Of a stretch of DNA of 59,901 nt, positions 7,052 to 15,545 are shown piece by piece. The number at the start of each line of letters is the position of its first letter. Within the stretch, counting starts at the first letter, position 1. This DNA comes from HGM04593 sp045630965 (lineage in GTDB: Bacteria; Bacteroidota; Bacteroidia; Bacteroidales; Bacteroidaceae), in contig JAZQTU010000019.1 of assembly GCA_045630965.1 (NCBI GenBank), forward strand, positions 1 through 59,901, written 5' to 3'. Position numbers and translations under genes: made by a program. Under the pieces are notes generated by a model. That model did not search any database, was not told the DNA's origin, and saw only the letters and a program-made list of their open reading frames with translations.

Positions 7052-9700
7052 ATGGACTACAACGAATTTGACGAGAACACCGAAGAGGAGATTTTGAACG
7101 TGGAAACGCCCGACAGCAACGGCCATAATTCACACCACCACGACAGCAATGATGACAAGACGCACCGATTGACAGGCATGTACAAGAACTGGTTTCTTGA
7201 CTATGCATCTTATGTCATTCTGGAGCGTGCCGTACCACACATGTATGACGGTTTGAAACCCGTGCAGCGTCGCATTCTGCACGCAATGCGCGAACTTGAT
7301 GACGGCCGTTACAACAAGGTTGCGAATGTCGTGGGACACACCATGCAATACCACCCTCACGGTGACGCATCAATAGCCGGAGCTTTGGTACAGATGGGAC
7401 AGAAGGATTACCTGATTGATTGTCAGGGAAACTGGGGTAACATTCTTACCGGAGACTCTGCAGCAGCACCACGATACATTGAGGCACGCCTATCACATTT
7501 TGCACACGACGTAGTTTTCAATCCCAAGACTACAGAATGGAAACTCTCGTACGACGGTCGCAACAAGGAGCCGATAACACTGCCTGTAAAGTTCCCGCTA
7601 TTGCTCATTCATGGCGTGGAAGGTATCGCAGTTGGATTGTCTTCAAAGATTCTGCCGCACAACTTCAACGAAGTATGTGATGCAGCCATTTCATATTTAA
7701 GAAAAGAAGATTTCAAATTATACCCCGACTTCCAGACCGGCGGTAGCATTGACGTGTCTCGCTACAATGACGGTGACCGCAGCGGACGAGTAAGGATACG
7801 TGCAAAGATTACGAAGTCGGACGACAATAAGACCCTTACAATAACAGAGATACCGTTCGGCAAAACGACTCCACTCGTAATTGAGTCCATTCTTAAAGCA
7901 GCCGATAACGGAAAGATAAAGATACGCAAGGTCGATGACAACACATCGGACAAAGTGGAAATTCTTGTACAGCTTGCCCCTGGCGTATCAAGCGACAAGA
8001 CCATTGATGCTTTGTACGCATTCACCGATTGCGAGATAAGCATAACACCCTGTTGTTGCGTCATAGACAACCACACACCGGTATTCCTCACAGTAAGCGA
8101 ACTTTTGCGCCGTTCGGTAGACAGCACAAAAGAATTGTTGCGTCTTGAACTACAGATACGCAAAGGGGAATTGTTGGAACAGTTGCATTTTGCGTCACTT
8201 GAGAGCATATTCATCGAAGAGCGCATATACAAGGACAAGGAATTCGAACAGGCTCCTGACATGGACAGCGCCCTATCGCACATTGACAAGCGCCTTGAGC
8301 CATACAAAAAGGATTTCATCCGTGAGATTACACGAGATGACCTGCTACGTCTCATGGAGATAAAGATGGCACGTATCCTGCGTTTCAATAAGGAGAAAGC
8401 CGAAGAGCTGATAGCAAGACTCAAGAAGGAGATTGCGGACATAGACAAGCAGTTGGGACAGATGACCGCTGTTACCATAAAGTGGTTCACAATGCTCAAA
8501 GAAAAATATGGTGCGCGCTATCCACGACAGACCGAGATACGAAATTTCGACACAATTGTTGCTGCAAAGGTTGTAGAAGCCAACCAGAAACTCTACATCA
8601 ACCGTGCCGAAGGTTTTATTGGAACATCACTCAAGAAGGACGAGTTTGTAACCAACTGTTCCGACATGGACGACATTATACTGTTCTACAAGGATGGCAA
8701 GTACAAGATTGTCAAAGTCAGCGAAAAACTGTTTGTGGGCAAGAATGTCATACATATTGATGTATTCAAGAAGAACGACAAGCGCACAATATATAATGTA
8801 GTATATCGCGATGGCAAAAACGGCATTCACTATATGAAACGTTTTGCGGCAACAGGAATGACACGCGACAGGGAGTATGACCTGACACAAGGCACACCTG
8901 GTTCCAAGGTAATATATTTCACATCGAACCCCAACGGAGAGGCCGAGGTCATAAAAGTGATGCTAAAGCCCAATCCCAGACTACGCAATGCAATAATAGA
9001 GAAGGATTTCAGCACAATTGCCATAAAGGGCCGTCAGTCAATGGGTAACATACTTACAAAGAATGAGGTCCTGCGTATTTCGCTCAAGAAACACGGCAGT
9101 TCAACCCTAGGCGGACGTCAGGTATGGTTTGACCGCGATATCCTGCGTATAAACTTTGATAACCATGGCGAATATCTTGGAGAATTCCACAATGATGACA
9201 AGATTCTTGCCATACGAAAGAACGGTGAGTACTACACATTACCGGTTGACCTCAACAACCATTACGAGGACGACCTCATGGTAATTGAGAAGTTTGACCC
9301 GAACAAGGTTTGGAGCGCAGCGTTGTACGATGCATCACAGCAAGGATACCCTTACATCAAGAGATTCACACTTGACGACAGTCCTCGCAGACAGAACTGT
9401 CTTGGCGAGAACAAGGAGAACGAACTCATATGGTTCAGCGAAACACCGTTCCCACGTATACAGGTAATGTTCGGTGGAAACGACAATTTCCGTGAGCCGT
9501 TGGTTATAGAGGTTGATGAATTCATAGGCGTAAAGAGTTCAAAGGCACGCGGCAAGCGCTTGACGACGTTCGAGATTGACGAGATTATAGAACTTGAGCC
9601 AACCAAGTTTCCACCGCCACCGGAAGTTGCAGAAGAACCAGAAACTGATAACATATCCGATGAAGAACCGGAACAGCTAACTCTTTTTAACGAAGAATGA
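7052..9700 (+). CDS. parC: DNA topoisomerase IV subunit A (ParC-type)
   Basis: Type IIA topoisomerase breakage-reunion subunit, expected to decatenate chromosomes with a ParE partner that is not in this window. Visible: VILERAVPHMYDGLKPVQRRIL; the GHTMQYHPHGDASIAGALV quinolone-determining region; the active-site tyrosine in AAPRYIEARL (Y142); and a long C-terminal region. At 882 residues it has the size of the Bacteroidetes ParC-like proteins often labelled gyrase/topoisomerase IV subunit A. The N-terminal ~35 residues are acidic and include an HSHHH run. Its stop overlaps the next start by four bases (ATGA), indicating translational coupling to the DUF3316 gene. Confidence 0.92.
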   Translation: MDYNEFDENTEEEILNVETPDSNGHNSHHHDSNDDKTHRLTGMYKNWFLDYASYVILERAVPHMYDGLKPVQRRILHAMRELDDGRYNKVANVVGHTMQYHPHGDASIAGALVQMGQKDYLIDCQGNWGNILTGDSAAAPRYIEARLSHFAHDVVFNPKTTEWKLSYDGRNKEPITLPVKFPLLLIHGVEGIAVGLSSKILPHNFNEVCDAAISYLRKEDFKLYPDFQTGGSIDVSRYNDGDRSGRVRIRAKITKSDDNKTLTITEIPFGKTTPLVIESILKAADNGKIKIRKVDDNTSDKVEILVQLAPGVSSDKTIDALYAFTDCEISITPCCCVIDNHTPVFLTVSELLRRSVDSTKELLRLELQIRKGELLEQLHFASLESIFIEERIYKDKEFEQAPDMDSALSHIDKRLEPYKKDFIREITRDDLLRLMEIKMARILRFNKEKAEELIARLKKEIADIDKQLGQMTAVTIKWFTMLKEKYGARYPRQTEIRNFDTIVAAKVVEANQKLYINRAEGFIGTSLKKDEFVTNCSDMDDIILFYKDGKYKIVKVSEKLFVGKNVIHIDVFKKNDKRTIYNVVYRDGKNGIHYMKRFAATGMTRDREYDLTQGTPGSKVIYFTSNPNGEAEVIKVMLKPNPRLRNAIIEKDFSTIAIKGRQSMGNILTKNEVLRISLKKHGSSTLGGRQVWFDRDILRINFDNHGEYLGEFHNDDKILAIRKNGEYYTLPVDLNNHYEDDLMVIEKFDPNKVWSAALYDASQQGYPYIKRFTLDDSPRRQNCLGENKENELIWFSETPFPRIQVMFGGNDNFREPLVIEVDEFIGVKSSKARGKRLTTFEIDEIIELEPTKFPPPPEVAEEPETDNISDEEPEQLTLFNEE

Positions 9701-10551
9701 GAAAACTTTATTTTATAATTGCGCTTTTGTCATTGCTAATACCGGCAACGACAAAAGCGCAATATGCTATAAGCGACACAATCAGGCAAGAAAGGATTGT
9801 AGTAAAGAGCGCACAGTTCGGTATTTCCTTACAGAACAACCTTGACACATACCTGAGCAACTACAACTATACAGGCGGAGGATTGCATTTCAGCCATGAG
9901 ACTTTTCGCAATGCCCGTACAGGCAATTACCATTGGAAATACCAGATTCTGTTCAACAGCCGGGCCGGGTTCAACCTACAGGAAGGTAACATACAGCTTG
10001 CCGGCATTGCCGGATGCAGTTGGAGTGGATACCACCCGTTCAGCATTGGCAAAAGGTTAAAGTTGCTTGCAGGAGCACAGATTCAACTGGAAGGCGGAGC
10101 ATTGTACAACATGAGCAATGGCAACAACCCTGTTTCGGCAAAGTTACGGACCGCATTGGCTGCATCGGGAATGGCTATATACCATTTCCCCGTATGCGGT
10201 AACGACTGGGTCGCACGCTACCAACTGGACATTCCGTTAGTAGGTGTCATGTTCACACCCGAATACGGACAATCATATTATGAGATAGGATTAGGACACC
10301 TTGGAAAAATTGCATCGTTCACCCACCCAGTAAACAACCCATCGTGGCGACACATGTTATCGTTGGACATGCCTGTACGCATAAAGCGCCACAGTACAAC
10401 ACTGCGCGTTGCATACATAGCCGACCTTTACCAAAGCAACATAAACCACATACGTTGCCACATGTACCACCACTCCTTCACTTTCGGTTTTGTCAAGACA
10501 TTGCTTAAAGTGAAACAGGAAAACAGCATCAAGGCATATTCACCGTACTAA
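9697..10551 (+). CDS. DUF3316-like outer-membrane protein
   Basis: A 284-residue secreted protein with signal peptide MRKLYFIIALLSLLIPATTKA. The rest is a run of predicted beta strands (for example YTGGGLHFSHETFRNA, KLLAGAQIQLEGGALYN, GVMFTPEYGQSYYEIGLG), consistent with a beta-barrel of the Bacteroidetes DUF3316 family; function unknown. Its ATG overlaps the parC stop by four bases. The coupling of an envelope protein to a topoisomerase probably reflects shared expression rather than shared function. Confidence 0.78.
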   Translation: MRKLYFIIALLSLLIPATTKAQYAISDTIRQERIVVKSAQFGISLQNNLDTYLSNYNYTGGGLHFSHETFRNARTGNYHWKYQILFNSRAGFNLQEGNIQLAGIAGCSWSGYHPFSIGKRLKLLAGAQIQLEGGALYNMSNGNNPVSAKLRTALAASGMAIYHFPVCGNDWVARYQLDIPLVGVMFTPEYGQSYYEIGLGHLGKIASFTHPVNNPSWRHMLSLDMPVRIKRHSTTLRVAYIADLYQSNINHIRCHMYHHSFTFGFVKTLLKVKQENSIKAYSPY

Positions 10552-10613
10552 TGCCTATTTGAAATCCGGAGCGAAACAGGAAATACAAAGCCAACAATTA
10601 TCACGTCACAAAA

Positions 10614-11660
10614 ATGAAGTTCAAAAACATAATGATAGCAATACTTTTTCCCATAAGCATTTTCACAGGATGTGTTGGGGAAGAGGAGTATTCGAATTCC
10701 TTTCAGGGCAACTTTGAAGCATTGTGGAAGAGCATAGATGAGCGCTACTGCTTTTTCGAAATCAAGAATAAAGAATACAAGCTTGACTGGAACGCCGTAC
10801 ACAATGAATACAAGGCATATGTCGACACCTGCAAGAACGACGCCGAACTGTTCACCACGCTTGGAGATATGCTGAAGGAGTTGCGAGACGGACATGTCAA
10901 CCTTATATCAATCTACGGCACAAGCTACTACTGGGACTGGAAACTCGACCACCCTACAAACTTCAGTGACTCAATACAACGCAGATATCTTGGCAATGAT
11001 TTCAAGCTTACGAACGGCGTAAAATATACGACCTTGACAGACAGCATAGGATATATATATTACGAAAGTTTTTCGAGCGGATTGAGCATAAACAACCTTT
11101 CGTTCATGCTACTCGACCTCAAGCACACGAAAGGCCTTGTCCTTGACGTACGTAATAACGGAGGAGGACTGGTAACGACAGCAGAGACATTAGCATCGGC
11201 TTTTACCGACAAAAAGATACACTGCGGATACATGCAGCACAAGACAGGACCTGGACACAACGACTTTTCAGAGATGGAAAAGATTTACCTGGAACCGTCA
11301 CAAGGTACAATCTGGCTCCGTCCAGTCGTTGTTTTGACAAACAGAGGTGTTTATAGCGCAGCAAACCACTTTGTAATGCTTATGAAAGAGCTACCCTATA
11401 CTTTTATATTAGGCGACAAGACTGGAGGAGGCTGTGGGCTGCCAATGAGCAACACACTGCCTAACGGCTGGAGCATACGAATGTCAGCATGCCCAACATA
11501 TGACGCCCAGGGTAACTTGACAGAATTCGGTATAGAACCGGATATATGGGTTGATATAACAAGCGAGGACTGGAACAGTGGCAAAGACACCATGATTGAG
11601 GCTGCAAAAGAGATAATTTTGGACTATTACAGAAAAAAAGAGGAAGAACAAGGTAAATAG
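10614..11660 (+). CDS. S41 family peptidase, lipoprotein
   Basis: Predicted periplasm-facing or surface serine protease of the C-terminal-processing/tricorn-core family. The signal ends in a lipobox with Cys20 (SIFTGC). An N-terminal helical segment (about 30-90) is followed by a PDZ-like region. The S41 core then shows IGYIYYESF, KGLVLDVRNNGGG and the nucleophile motif NRGVYSAANHF with Ser248. The expected later elements DKTGGGCGLP and GIEPDI are also present. It lies about 60 bases after the DUF3316 gene and ends just before tRNA-Leu. The substrate is unknown. Confidence 0.9.
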   Translation: MKFKNIMIAILFPISIFTGCVGEEEYSNSFQGNFEALWKSIDERYCFFEIKNKEYKLDWNAVHNEYKAYVDTCKNDAELFTTLGDMLKELRDGHVNLISIYGTSYYWDWKLDHPTNFSDSIQRRYLGNDFKLTNGVKYTTLTDSIGYIYYESFSSGLSINNLSFMLLDLKHTKGLVLDVRNNGGGLVTTAETLASAFTDKKIHCGYMQHKTGPGHNDFSEMEKIYLEPSQGTIWLRPVVVLTNRGVYSAANHFVMLMKELPYTFILGDKTGGGCGLPMSNTLPNGWSIRMSACPTYDAQGNLTEFGIEPDIWVDITSEDWNSGKDTMIEAAKEIILDYYRKKEEEQGK

Positions 11661-11674
11661 TTCAAAAAAAGCAC

Positions 11675-11682
11675 TATCTTTG
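11675..11682 (+). promoter_or_regulatory. -7 element for tRNA-Leu
   Basis: TATCTTTG followed by C matches TAnnTTTG and sits 21 bases before the tRNA 5' end, the spacing also seen for the tRNA-Arg gene in this window. The upstream TTG is not evident. Confidence 0.6.
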
Positions 11683-11703
11683 CAATCACAAAACAGAACA
11701 GTC

Positions 11704-11785
11704 GCGCGTGTGGCGAAATTGGTAGACGCGCCAGACTTAGGATCTGGTGTTTTGCGACGTGTAGGTTCGAGTCCTATCACGCGCA
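11704..11785 (+). tRNA. tRNA-Leu, anticodon UAG
   Basis: Cloverleaf of 82 bases. The acceptor arms GCGCGTG/CACGCGC close the molecule. The anticodon stem CCAGA/TCTGG holds loop CTTAGGA, giving anticodon TAG (codon CUA). The long variable arm (GTGTTTTGCGACG) is diagnostic of leucine, and the T-loop is GTTCGAGTC. The CCA is not encoded. A terminator follows ten bases later. Confidence 0.96.
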
Positions 11786-11795
11786 CGATTGGACA

Positions 11796-11833
11796 AAAGA
11801 GTAGAATTCGAGAGAGTTCTACTCTTTTTTTGT
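11796..11833 (+). terminator. Terminator after tRNA-Leu
   Basis: Perfect nine-base stem AGAGTAGAA/TTCTACTCT (11798-11806 with 11817-11825) followed by T7. Confidence 0.9.
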
Positions 11834-11909
11834 CAACAGTGAACAGCACCAGAAGTAAACTTTATTCAGTATGCCTTTCATTGATTTGTACTGCAAGGCA
11901 TGCAGTTAA

Positions 11910-12119
11910 AGATTTGTTTCAAGTCTAACGATAGCCATATATGGCAATGCAAGGTTAGATTCCATTGAGAAAATGGCAGTTGCTCTTGGGGTCAGCGTAA
12001 AATCCCTTTTTGAACCTATGGGCGATGAGGCTGTAGAGGGTTTTATTAAGATAAGAGGAAAGATATATCAATTCAACAGCAGGGTTGAATTGGAAAATTT
12101 GCTAAATTGCAAGCGATAA
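11910..12119 (+). pseudogene. C-terminal remnant of an XRE-type helix-turn-helix regulator
   Basis: The frame is open from after a stop at 11907 to the TAA at 12117 but has no start in a position that would restore a whole helix-turn-helix. The readable part includes GNARLDSIEKMAVALGVSV then KSLFEPM, which is the end of an XRE DNA-binding domain (the recognition and closing helices). It continues with a tail ending GKIYQFNSRVELENLLNC, of the kind found in Bacteroidetes XRE proteins. The N-terminal half is missing. It sits just after tRNA-Leu and at the head of an AT-rich patch, suggesting decay of an inserted element. Confidence 0.7.
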
Positions 12120-12128
12120 GTATTTTTG
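12099..12128 (+). promoter_or_regulatory. Promoter of the Mrr-N-like gene
   Basis: TTG (12099-12101), 19 bases, then TATTTTTG (12121-12128): an exact Bacteroidetes consensus. It overlaps the last codons of the XRE remnant. A near copy of the same DNA precedes the next gene at 12536-12566. Confidence 0.7.
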
Positions 12129-12132
12129 TAAA
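12102..12132 (+). repeat. 31-base direct repeat, copy 1
   Basis: Identical at 29 of 31 positions to 12536-12566. It carries the -7 element TATTTTTG. Confidence 0.85.
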
Positions 12133-12199
12133 TTGATAATTCATTTATCAAAATAAGTAAATTCACTTACAAATAGGAATAGTTATAATATATGCTAAT

Positions 12200-12496
12200 A
12201 TGATACCAAAAATCACAGAGTGTATGCTCCCTCTCTTGCAATATATGGGCGATAAAGAAATTCATTCAGCAGAGGAATGCAGAGAATATATTTCAAGAGT
12301 GTTTAATCTATCAAATGATGATAAAGCACTATTAAAATCAACAGATAGAGTCGGATGGGCAAAACATTATTTGAGAATAATAGGAATGCTTGAAACTGTA
12401 TCTCGTGGCAGATATAGAATTACAGAAGATGGTTTAAAATTCTTGCGAGTAACACCACCTACAAAGGAAAGACCTTTTAAGGAGTATGGATATTGA
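12200..12496 (+). CDS. Stand-alone Mrr N-terminal winged-helix protein
   Basis: The 98 residues resemble the N-terminal DNA-binding domain of Mrr-type restriction endonucleases (Mrr_N). Matching features are a start of the form PKITECMLPLLQYMGDKE, a helical middle ending NDDKALLKSTDRVGWAKHYL, and the winged part LETVSRGRYRITEDGLKFL. The nuclease domain that normally follows is absent: the frame stops at once and no nuclease motif is visible downstream. It may be a truncated Mrr gene or a free-standing regulator. It has its own consensus promoter and lies in AT-rich DNA beside an XRE remnant. Confidence 0.75.
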   Translation: MIPKITECMLPLLQYMGDKEIHSAEECREYISRVFNLSNDDKALLKSTDRVGWAKHYLRIIGMLETVSRGRYRITEDGLKFLRVTPPTKERPFKEYGY

Positions 12497-12535
12497 TTAT
12501 TTTTGAAAATGATATAGCAATATTCAAAAAAATCA

Positions 12536-12566
12536 CTAAATTACAAACGATAAGTATTTTTGTAAA
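12536..12566 (+). repeat. 31-base direct repeat, copy 2
   Basis: Second copy of the segment at 12102-12132 with two base changes. It places the same TATTTTTG element (12555-12562) about 40 bases before the 12603 gene, where it probably serves as that gene's promoter. Confidence 0.8.
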
Positions 12567-12602
12567 GATAAACTCGTATAAACTTACCCCAATATAATAG
12601 TT

Positions 12603-13388
12603 ATGAAAAGATTTTTTGTTCTTATAGCATTAGTACTTGCACTAGCAAACATTTCTTATGCTCAAAATGATGTTACAAAATTTATGGGCATTCCAGTTGA
12701 TGGTAGTAAAGCAGAAGTCGTTTGTCAACTTCTTAAGAAAGGTTTTGAATATGAAGAATCACAAGATAATTGGACTAGATTAACAGGCTTTTTTAATGGT
12801 GTAAATTCAAACATTTATGTAAGTACAAATAAAAATATTGTAGACAGAATATATGTTTGCGATAAAAACACTTGTTCTGAATCAGAAATAATCATTAGGT
12901 TTAATAAACTTGTAAGACAGTTTGCCAATAATGAAAACTACATTTCAGACGGATATGAAAAATATTTAATTCCACAAAATGAGGACATATCATACGAAAT
13001 GCTTTGTCATAACAAAAATTATGATGCAATATTTTATCAAAAACCAGATTCGCTGAATTCCAATGAATTTATAGGAGAATTAAACAATTTATCAGATACA
13101 GATTTACATAATATGGTAAATAATATGATTCAATCTGATACTGCTATTTATAATGCTTACAATCAATTTTCTTTAGAAGATTTTAATAAAGCAAGTACTA
13201 AATACACTTTTGACAATAAAGATAAAGCATTCTTATTTGTTTGTATGGCAGCATATAGTGCAAGGCATACAGTACTTGATAAATATAATAAACCCGTATG
13301 GTTTAGAATATGCGAACATAGTGGCAAATACTATATTTCCATTTTTTACGATAACGAATATAATCGGGCTCAAGGAGAAGATTTATAA
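12603..13388 (+). CDS. Secreted protein of unknown function
   Basis: A 261-residue product with signal peptide MKRFFVLIALVLALANISYA. The mature N terminus NDVTKFMGIPVDGSKAEVV resembles a module I associate with uncharacterised Bacteroidetes secreted proteins (a short KFMGIPVDG-type opening, then a helix). No catalytic motif is visible. The DNA is clearly more AT-rich than the parC or SusC regions. The gene is monocistronic, with a duplicated promoter upstream and two hairpins downstream. Confidence 0.75.
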   Translation: MKRFFVLIALVLALANISYAQNDVTKFMGIPVDGSKAEVVCQLLKKGFEYEESQDNWTRLTGFFNGVNSNIYVSTNKNIVDRIYVCDKNTCSESEIIIRFNKLVRQFANNENYISDGYEKYLIPQNEDISYEMLCHNKNYDAIFYQKPDSLNSNEFIGELNNLSDTDLHNMVNNMIQSDTAIYNAYNQFSLEDFNKASTKYTFDNKDKAFLFVCMAAYSARHTVLDKYNKPVWFRICEHSGKYYISIFYDNEYNRAQGEDL

Positions 13389-13393
13389 AACAT

Positions 13394-13440
13394 AAAATAC
13401 GATTGCCACCGGCTACGCCGATGGCAATCGTTGTATTTAT
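13394..13440 (+). terminator. Hairpin after the secreted-protein gene
   Basis: ACGATTGCCA (13399-13408) pairs with TGGCAATCGT (13422-13431), and an inner GGC/GCC extends the stem after a two-base bulge. The following T-tract is weak (TGTATTTAT), so it may act together with the next hairpin. Confidence 0.65.
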
Positions 13441-13477
13441 ATCAATCAAATATTTTAGATTAGAATAATACAAAAAG

Positions 13478-13524
13478 AATGTATCAATACGACCAAATAA
13501 AAGGTTATATTGATACATTTTTAA
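13478..13524 (+). terminator. Second hairpin terminator
   Basis: A perfect 12-base stem AATGTATCAATA/TATTGATACATT (13478-13489 with 13508-13519) around an 18-base loop, followed by a T-rich run. Confidence 0.7.
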
Positions 13525-13753
13525 TTTGAAACAAAAAGGGCATTATAATGTTTGTTTTATATTGTTTGTTATCCTTTCTTGGAAATCGACAATGCGAGCA
13601 GCAAAAGGTCACGCGAAGCACCGCGCCAGTGGTACTGCGTGGGTTGCGAAAAGCGAGCTAAATCCATTAATAAAACAGTTCTTTTTCTTACAGAAACAAG
13701 ATATCTAATAAAAAACTATACATTTGTATAGATTTAATTATCTTGACCTAAAT
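13525..13753. other. Intergenic stretch with a GC-richer patch
   Basis: No gene is supported. A GC-richer patch at about 13590-13665 stands out from the AT-rich surroundings and gives an open frame full of Ala/His/Lys that looks non-coding. TACATTTG about 40 bases before the next start (near 13718) is a plausible -7 element for the 13754 gene. Confidence 0.45.
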
Positions 13754-14395
13754 ATGAAAAAACTGTTATTCATCATTTCTGCAGCAATGTTGCTATCCTC
13801 ATGCGCAGGATTGACACACATCACCACTCCGCAGTCAGTTGCACTCAACCAAGCAAACTTCAAATTTATAAAAAGTGTAAGTGCTGAAACATCAGCCATA
13901 TACATATTGGGTATTGGTGGCTTGTCACAAAAAGCAACAGAGGACGTTATTGAGTTATTAAGAGCCAAAGCAGACCTGCAAGCAAATCAGGCATTGGCAG
14001 ATATCCGCATCAAGACAACCATTAAACACTTCCTTGTAGGATTGGTAATTAATAGAACACTTACAGCTTCAGCAACTGTGGTTGAATTCTACGATACCAA
14101 AGTTCCAATCATCAACAAACAAGAAGCAAGTTATTCAACAGATACCCCAACCACCAACAAGCAAAAACCAGACTCTTTAGCAGATACCCAAAAAGGATAT
14201 ACGCGCGACTCCGCTTTTCAACAACTTATTGAGATGAAGGAAGAGTTAACAGATGGACACAAAGAGAACGCAAGCAGAGTCATTACAGAAGTAAAAAATA
14301 TTGAAAGATGGTATCTTGGAATAGATCCGGTATATTCCGAGATTGATGAGATTCTTAAAGAGATTCGTGAAATCTTGAAAAACATGGAAAAATAA
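13754..14395 (+). CDS. DUF6567-like lipoprotein
   Basis: A 213-residue predicted lipoprotein: MKKLLFIISAAMLLSSC ends the signal at a lipobox cysteine. The N-terminal ~110 residues (GLTHITTPQSVALNQANFKF, YILGIGGLSQKATEDVI, QALADIRIKTT) resemble a small Bacteroidetes family of unknown function (DUF6567 in my recollection). The C-terminal part is a low-complexity linker and a charged helix, EIDEILKEIREILKNMEK, probably coiled. The ATG at 13754 is preferred to an upstream frame start at 13724, because it opens the signal peptide. Its stop overlaps the Nudix start by one base (TAATG). Confidence 0.82.
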   Translation: MKKLLFIISAAMLLSSCAGLTHITTPQSVALNQANFKFIKSVSAETSAIYILGIGGLSQKATEDVIELLRAKADLQANQALADIRIKTTIKHFLVGLVINRTLTASATVVEFYDTKVPIINKQEASYSTDTPTTNKQKPDSLADTQKGYTRDSAFQQLIEMKEELTDGHKENASRVITEVKNIERWYLGIDPVYSEIDEILKEIREILKNMEK

Positions 14396-14931
14396 TGAAA
14401 AGCGACGATAAGAACGAAATGCTTCCATTGGTAGACACTGAGGGCAACACCATTGGAAAGGCGACAAGAGGCGAATGTCATAATGGGAGCAAGTTATTGC
14501 ATCCCGTTGTTCACCTGCATATTTTTGATAAAGAAGGAAGAGTATACCTACAACAACGTCCTTTATGGAAAACAATACAACCCGGTAAATGGGACACGGC
14601 AGTAGGAGGCCATATTTCGGCAGGAGAGAGCATAGAAGAGGCCCTAAAGAGAGAGACACTAGAAGAGGTGGGAATAGAAGATTTTACACCAACATTCATA
14701 TTGAGATATCTATTTGAAAGTGAATGTGAAAAAGAGCTAATCCATGTATACAGCACAAACTATAACGGTGTAATAAATCCAACAGACGAATTGGACGGCG
14801 GAAGATTCTGGACTATCGAAGAAATTGAAGAATCCACTGGTAAAAATATTTTGACACCTAACTTTGAACAGGAATTCCAGAAAATAAAGAAATTCATTTC
14901 AAATAATAATATAAGAGCTCGACATTATTGA
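14395..14931 (+). CDS. Nudix hydrolase
   Basis: Predicted pyrophosphohydrolase of 178 residues. The Nudix box lies at about residues 72-94: GGHISAGES, then EALKRETLEEVGI, containing the REx2EExG metal ligands. The start (PLVDTEGNTIGKATRGECHN, HPVVHLHIFD) resembles the isopentenyl-diphosphate isomerase-like subgroup, which hydrolyses varied nucleotide diphosphates; the substrate cannot be called. Translation is probably coupled to the upstream lipoprotein gene. Confidence 0.92.
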   Translation: MKSDDKNEMLPLVDTEGNTIGKATRGECHNGSKLLHPVVHLHIFDKEGRVYLQQRPLWKTIQPGKWDTAVGGHISAGESIEEALKRETLEEVGIEDFTPTFILRYLFESECEKELIHVYSTNYNGVINPTDELDGGRFWTIEEIEESTGKNILTPNFEQEFQKIKKFISNNNIRARHY

Positions 14932-15050
14932 TTTATTAATTTTACAAATAGATAAGCCAACCTTCTTTTTGACATTATTTAACATATATAGAGCGTTTAT
15001 TAAATATCAATCACATATATTTGTCATTATTAACAATTAAAATCAAGACT

Positions 15051-15527
15051 ATGAAAAAAGTACTATTTCTTGCCTTTGTGGCAATCATGTCAGTTTGTTT
15101 TACAGGATGTAAAAGACAGACCAGTTTCGAGGTTGATGACATTACAACTAAAGCTGTAATAATGGGTAAAGTCACAGCAATTACAGGAAAAGACAAAGCG
15201 GGCAACGATGTAAAATCCTATGTTGCAGACAGGACTGTTTTCATAGAAATAAGCAATAACGACTTGTCTCCAAACGGAAATGCCAACGGATATACGACAA
15301 TGACTGTTGTTACAGATTCTGAAGGTGAATACTCAATTGAAATACCAACTGTAAAAAATGGAGTCAGCGTAACTGTAAGAGTTGGAGATTACACCGGACA
15401 ATATAGCGAAGAAGATTATTATGGAGAGAAAAAGTACACAAGTGTAATCTATTCTGCTCTGGCAAAGAATATAAATATCAAACCAGACCAGATCAAGAAG
15501 TGTGAACTTACCTACGAAAGAAATTAA
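15051..15527 (+). CDS. Small lipoprotein, unknown
   Basis: A 158-residue product with signal and lipobox (MKKVLFLAFVAIMSVCFTGC). The mature part reads as a single beta-sandwich: AVIMGKVTAITGKDKAGNDV, YTTMTVVTDSEGEYSIEIP and GVSVTVRVGDYTGQY. This is the pattern of a carboxypeptidase-regulatory/Ig-like domain. It precedes a beta-barrel gene by 18 bases, so the two probably form a surface lipoprotein/outer-membrane-protein pair. The upstream in-frame start at 15021 is rejected because it lies before the signal peptide. Confidence 0.8.
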   Translation: MKKVLFLAFVAIMSVCFTGCKRQTSFEVDDITTKAVIMGKVTAITGKDKAGNDVKSYVADRTVFIEISNNDLSPNGNANGYTTMTVVTDSEGEYSIEIPTVKNGVSVTVRVGDYTGQYSEEDYYGEKKYTSVIYSALAKNINIKPDQIKKCELTYERN

Positions 15528-15545
15528 AATTAATCATCCCGCACT

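Noticed and set aside
7762..8499. Minus-strand frame of 245 residues
   Set aside because: Shadow of parC; Ser/Arg-rich composition typical of antisense reading.
11880..11928. Second XRE-like fragment ending AVKDLFQV
   Set aside because: Only eight residues match a common XRE ending; too short to separate from chance.
13526..13708. Possible small protein of 60 residues
   Set aside because: Composition unlike neighbours, no promoter placed for it, no family; looks like a non-coding GC-richer patch.
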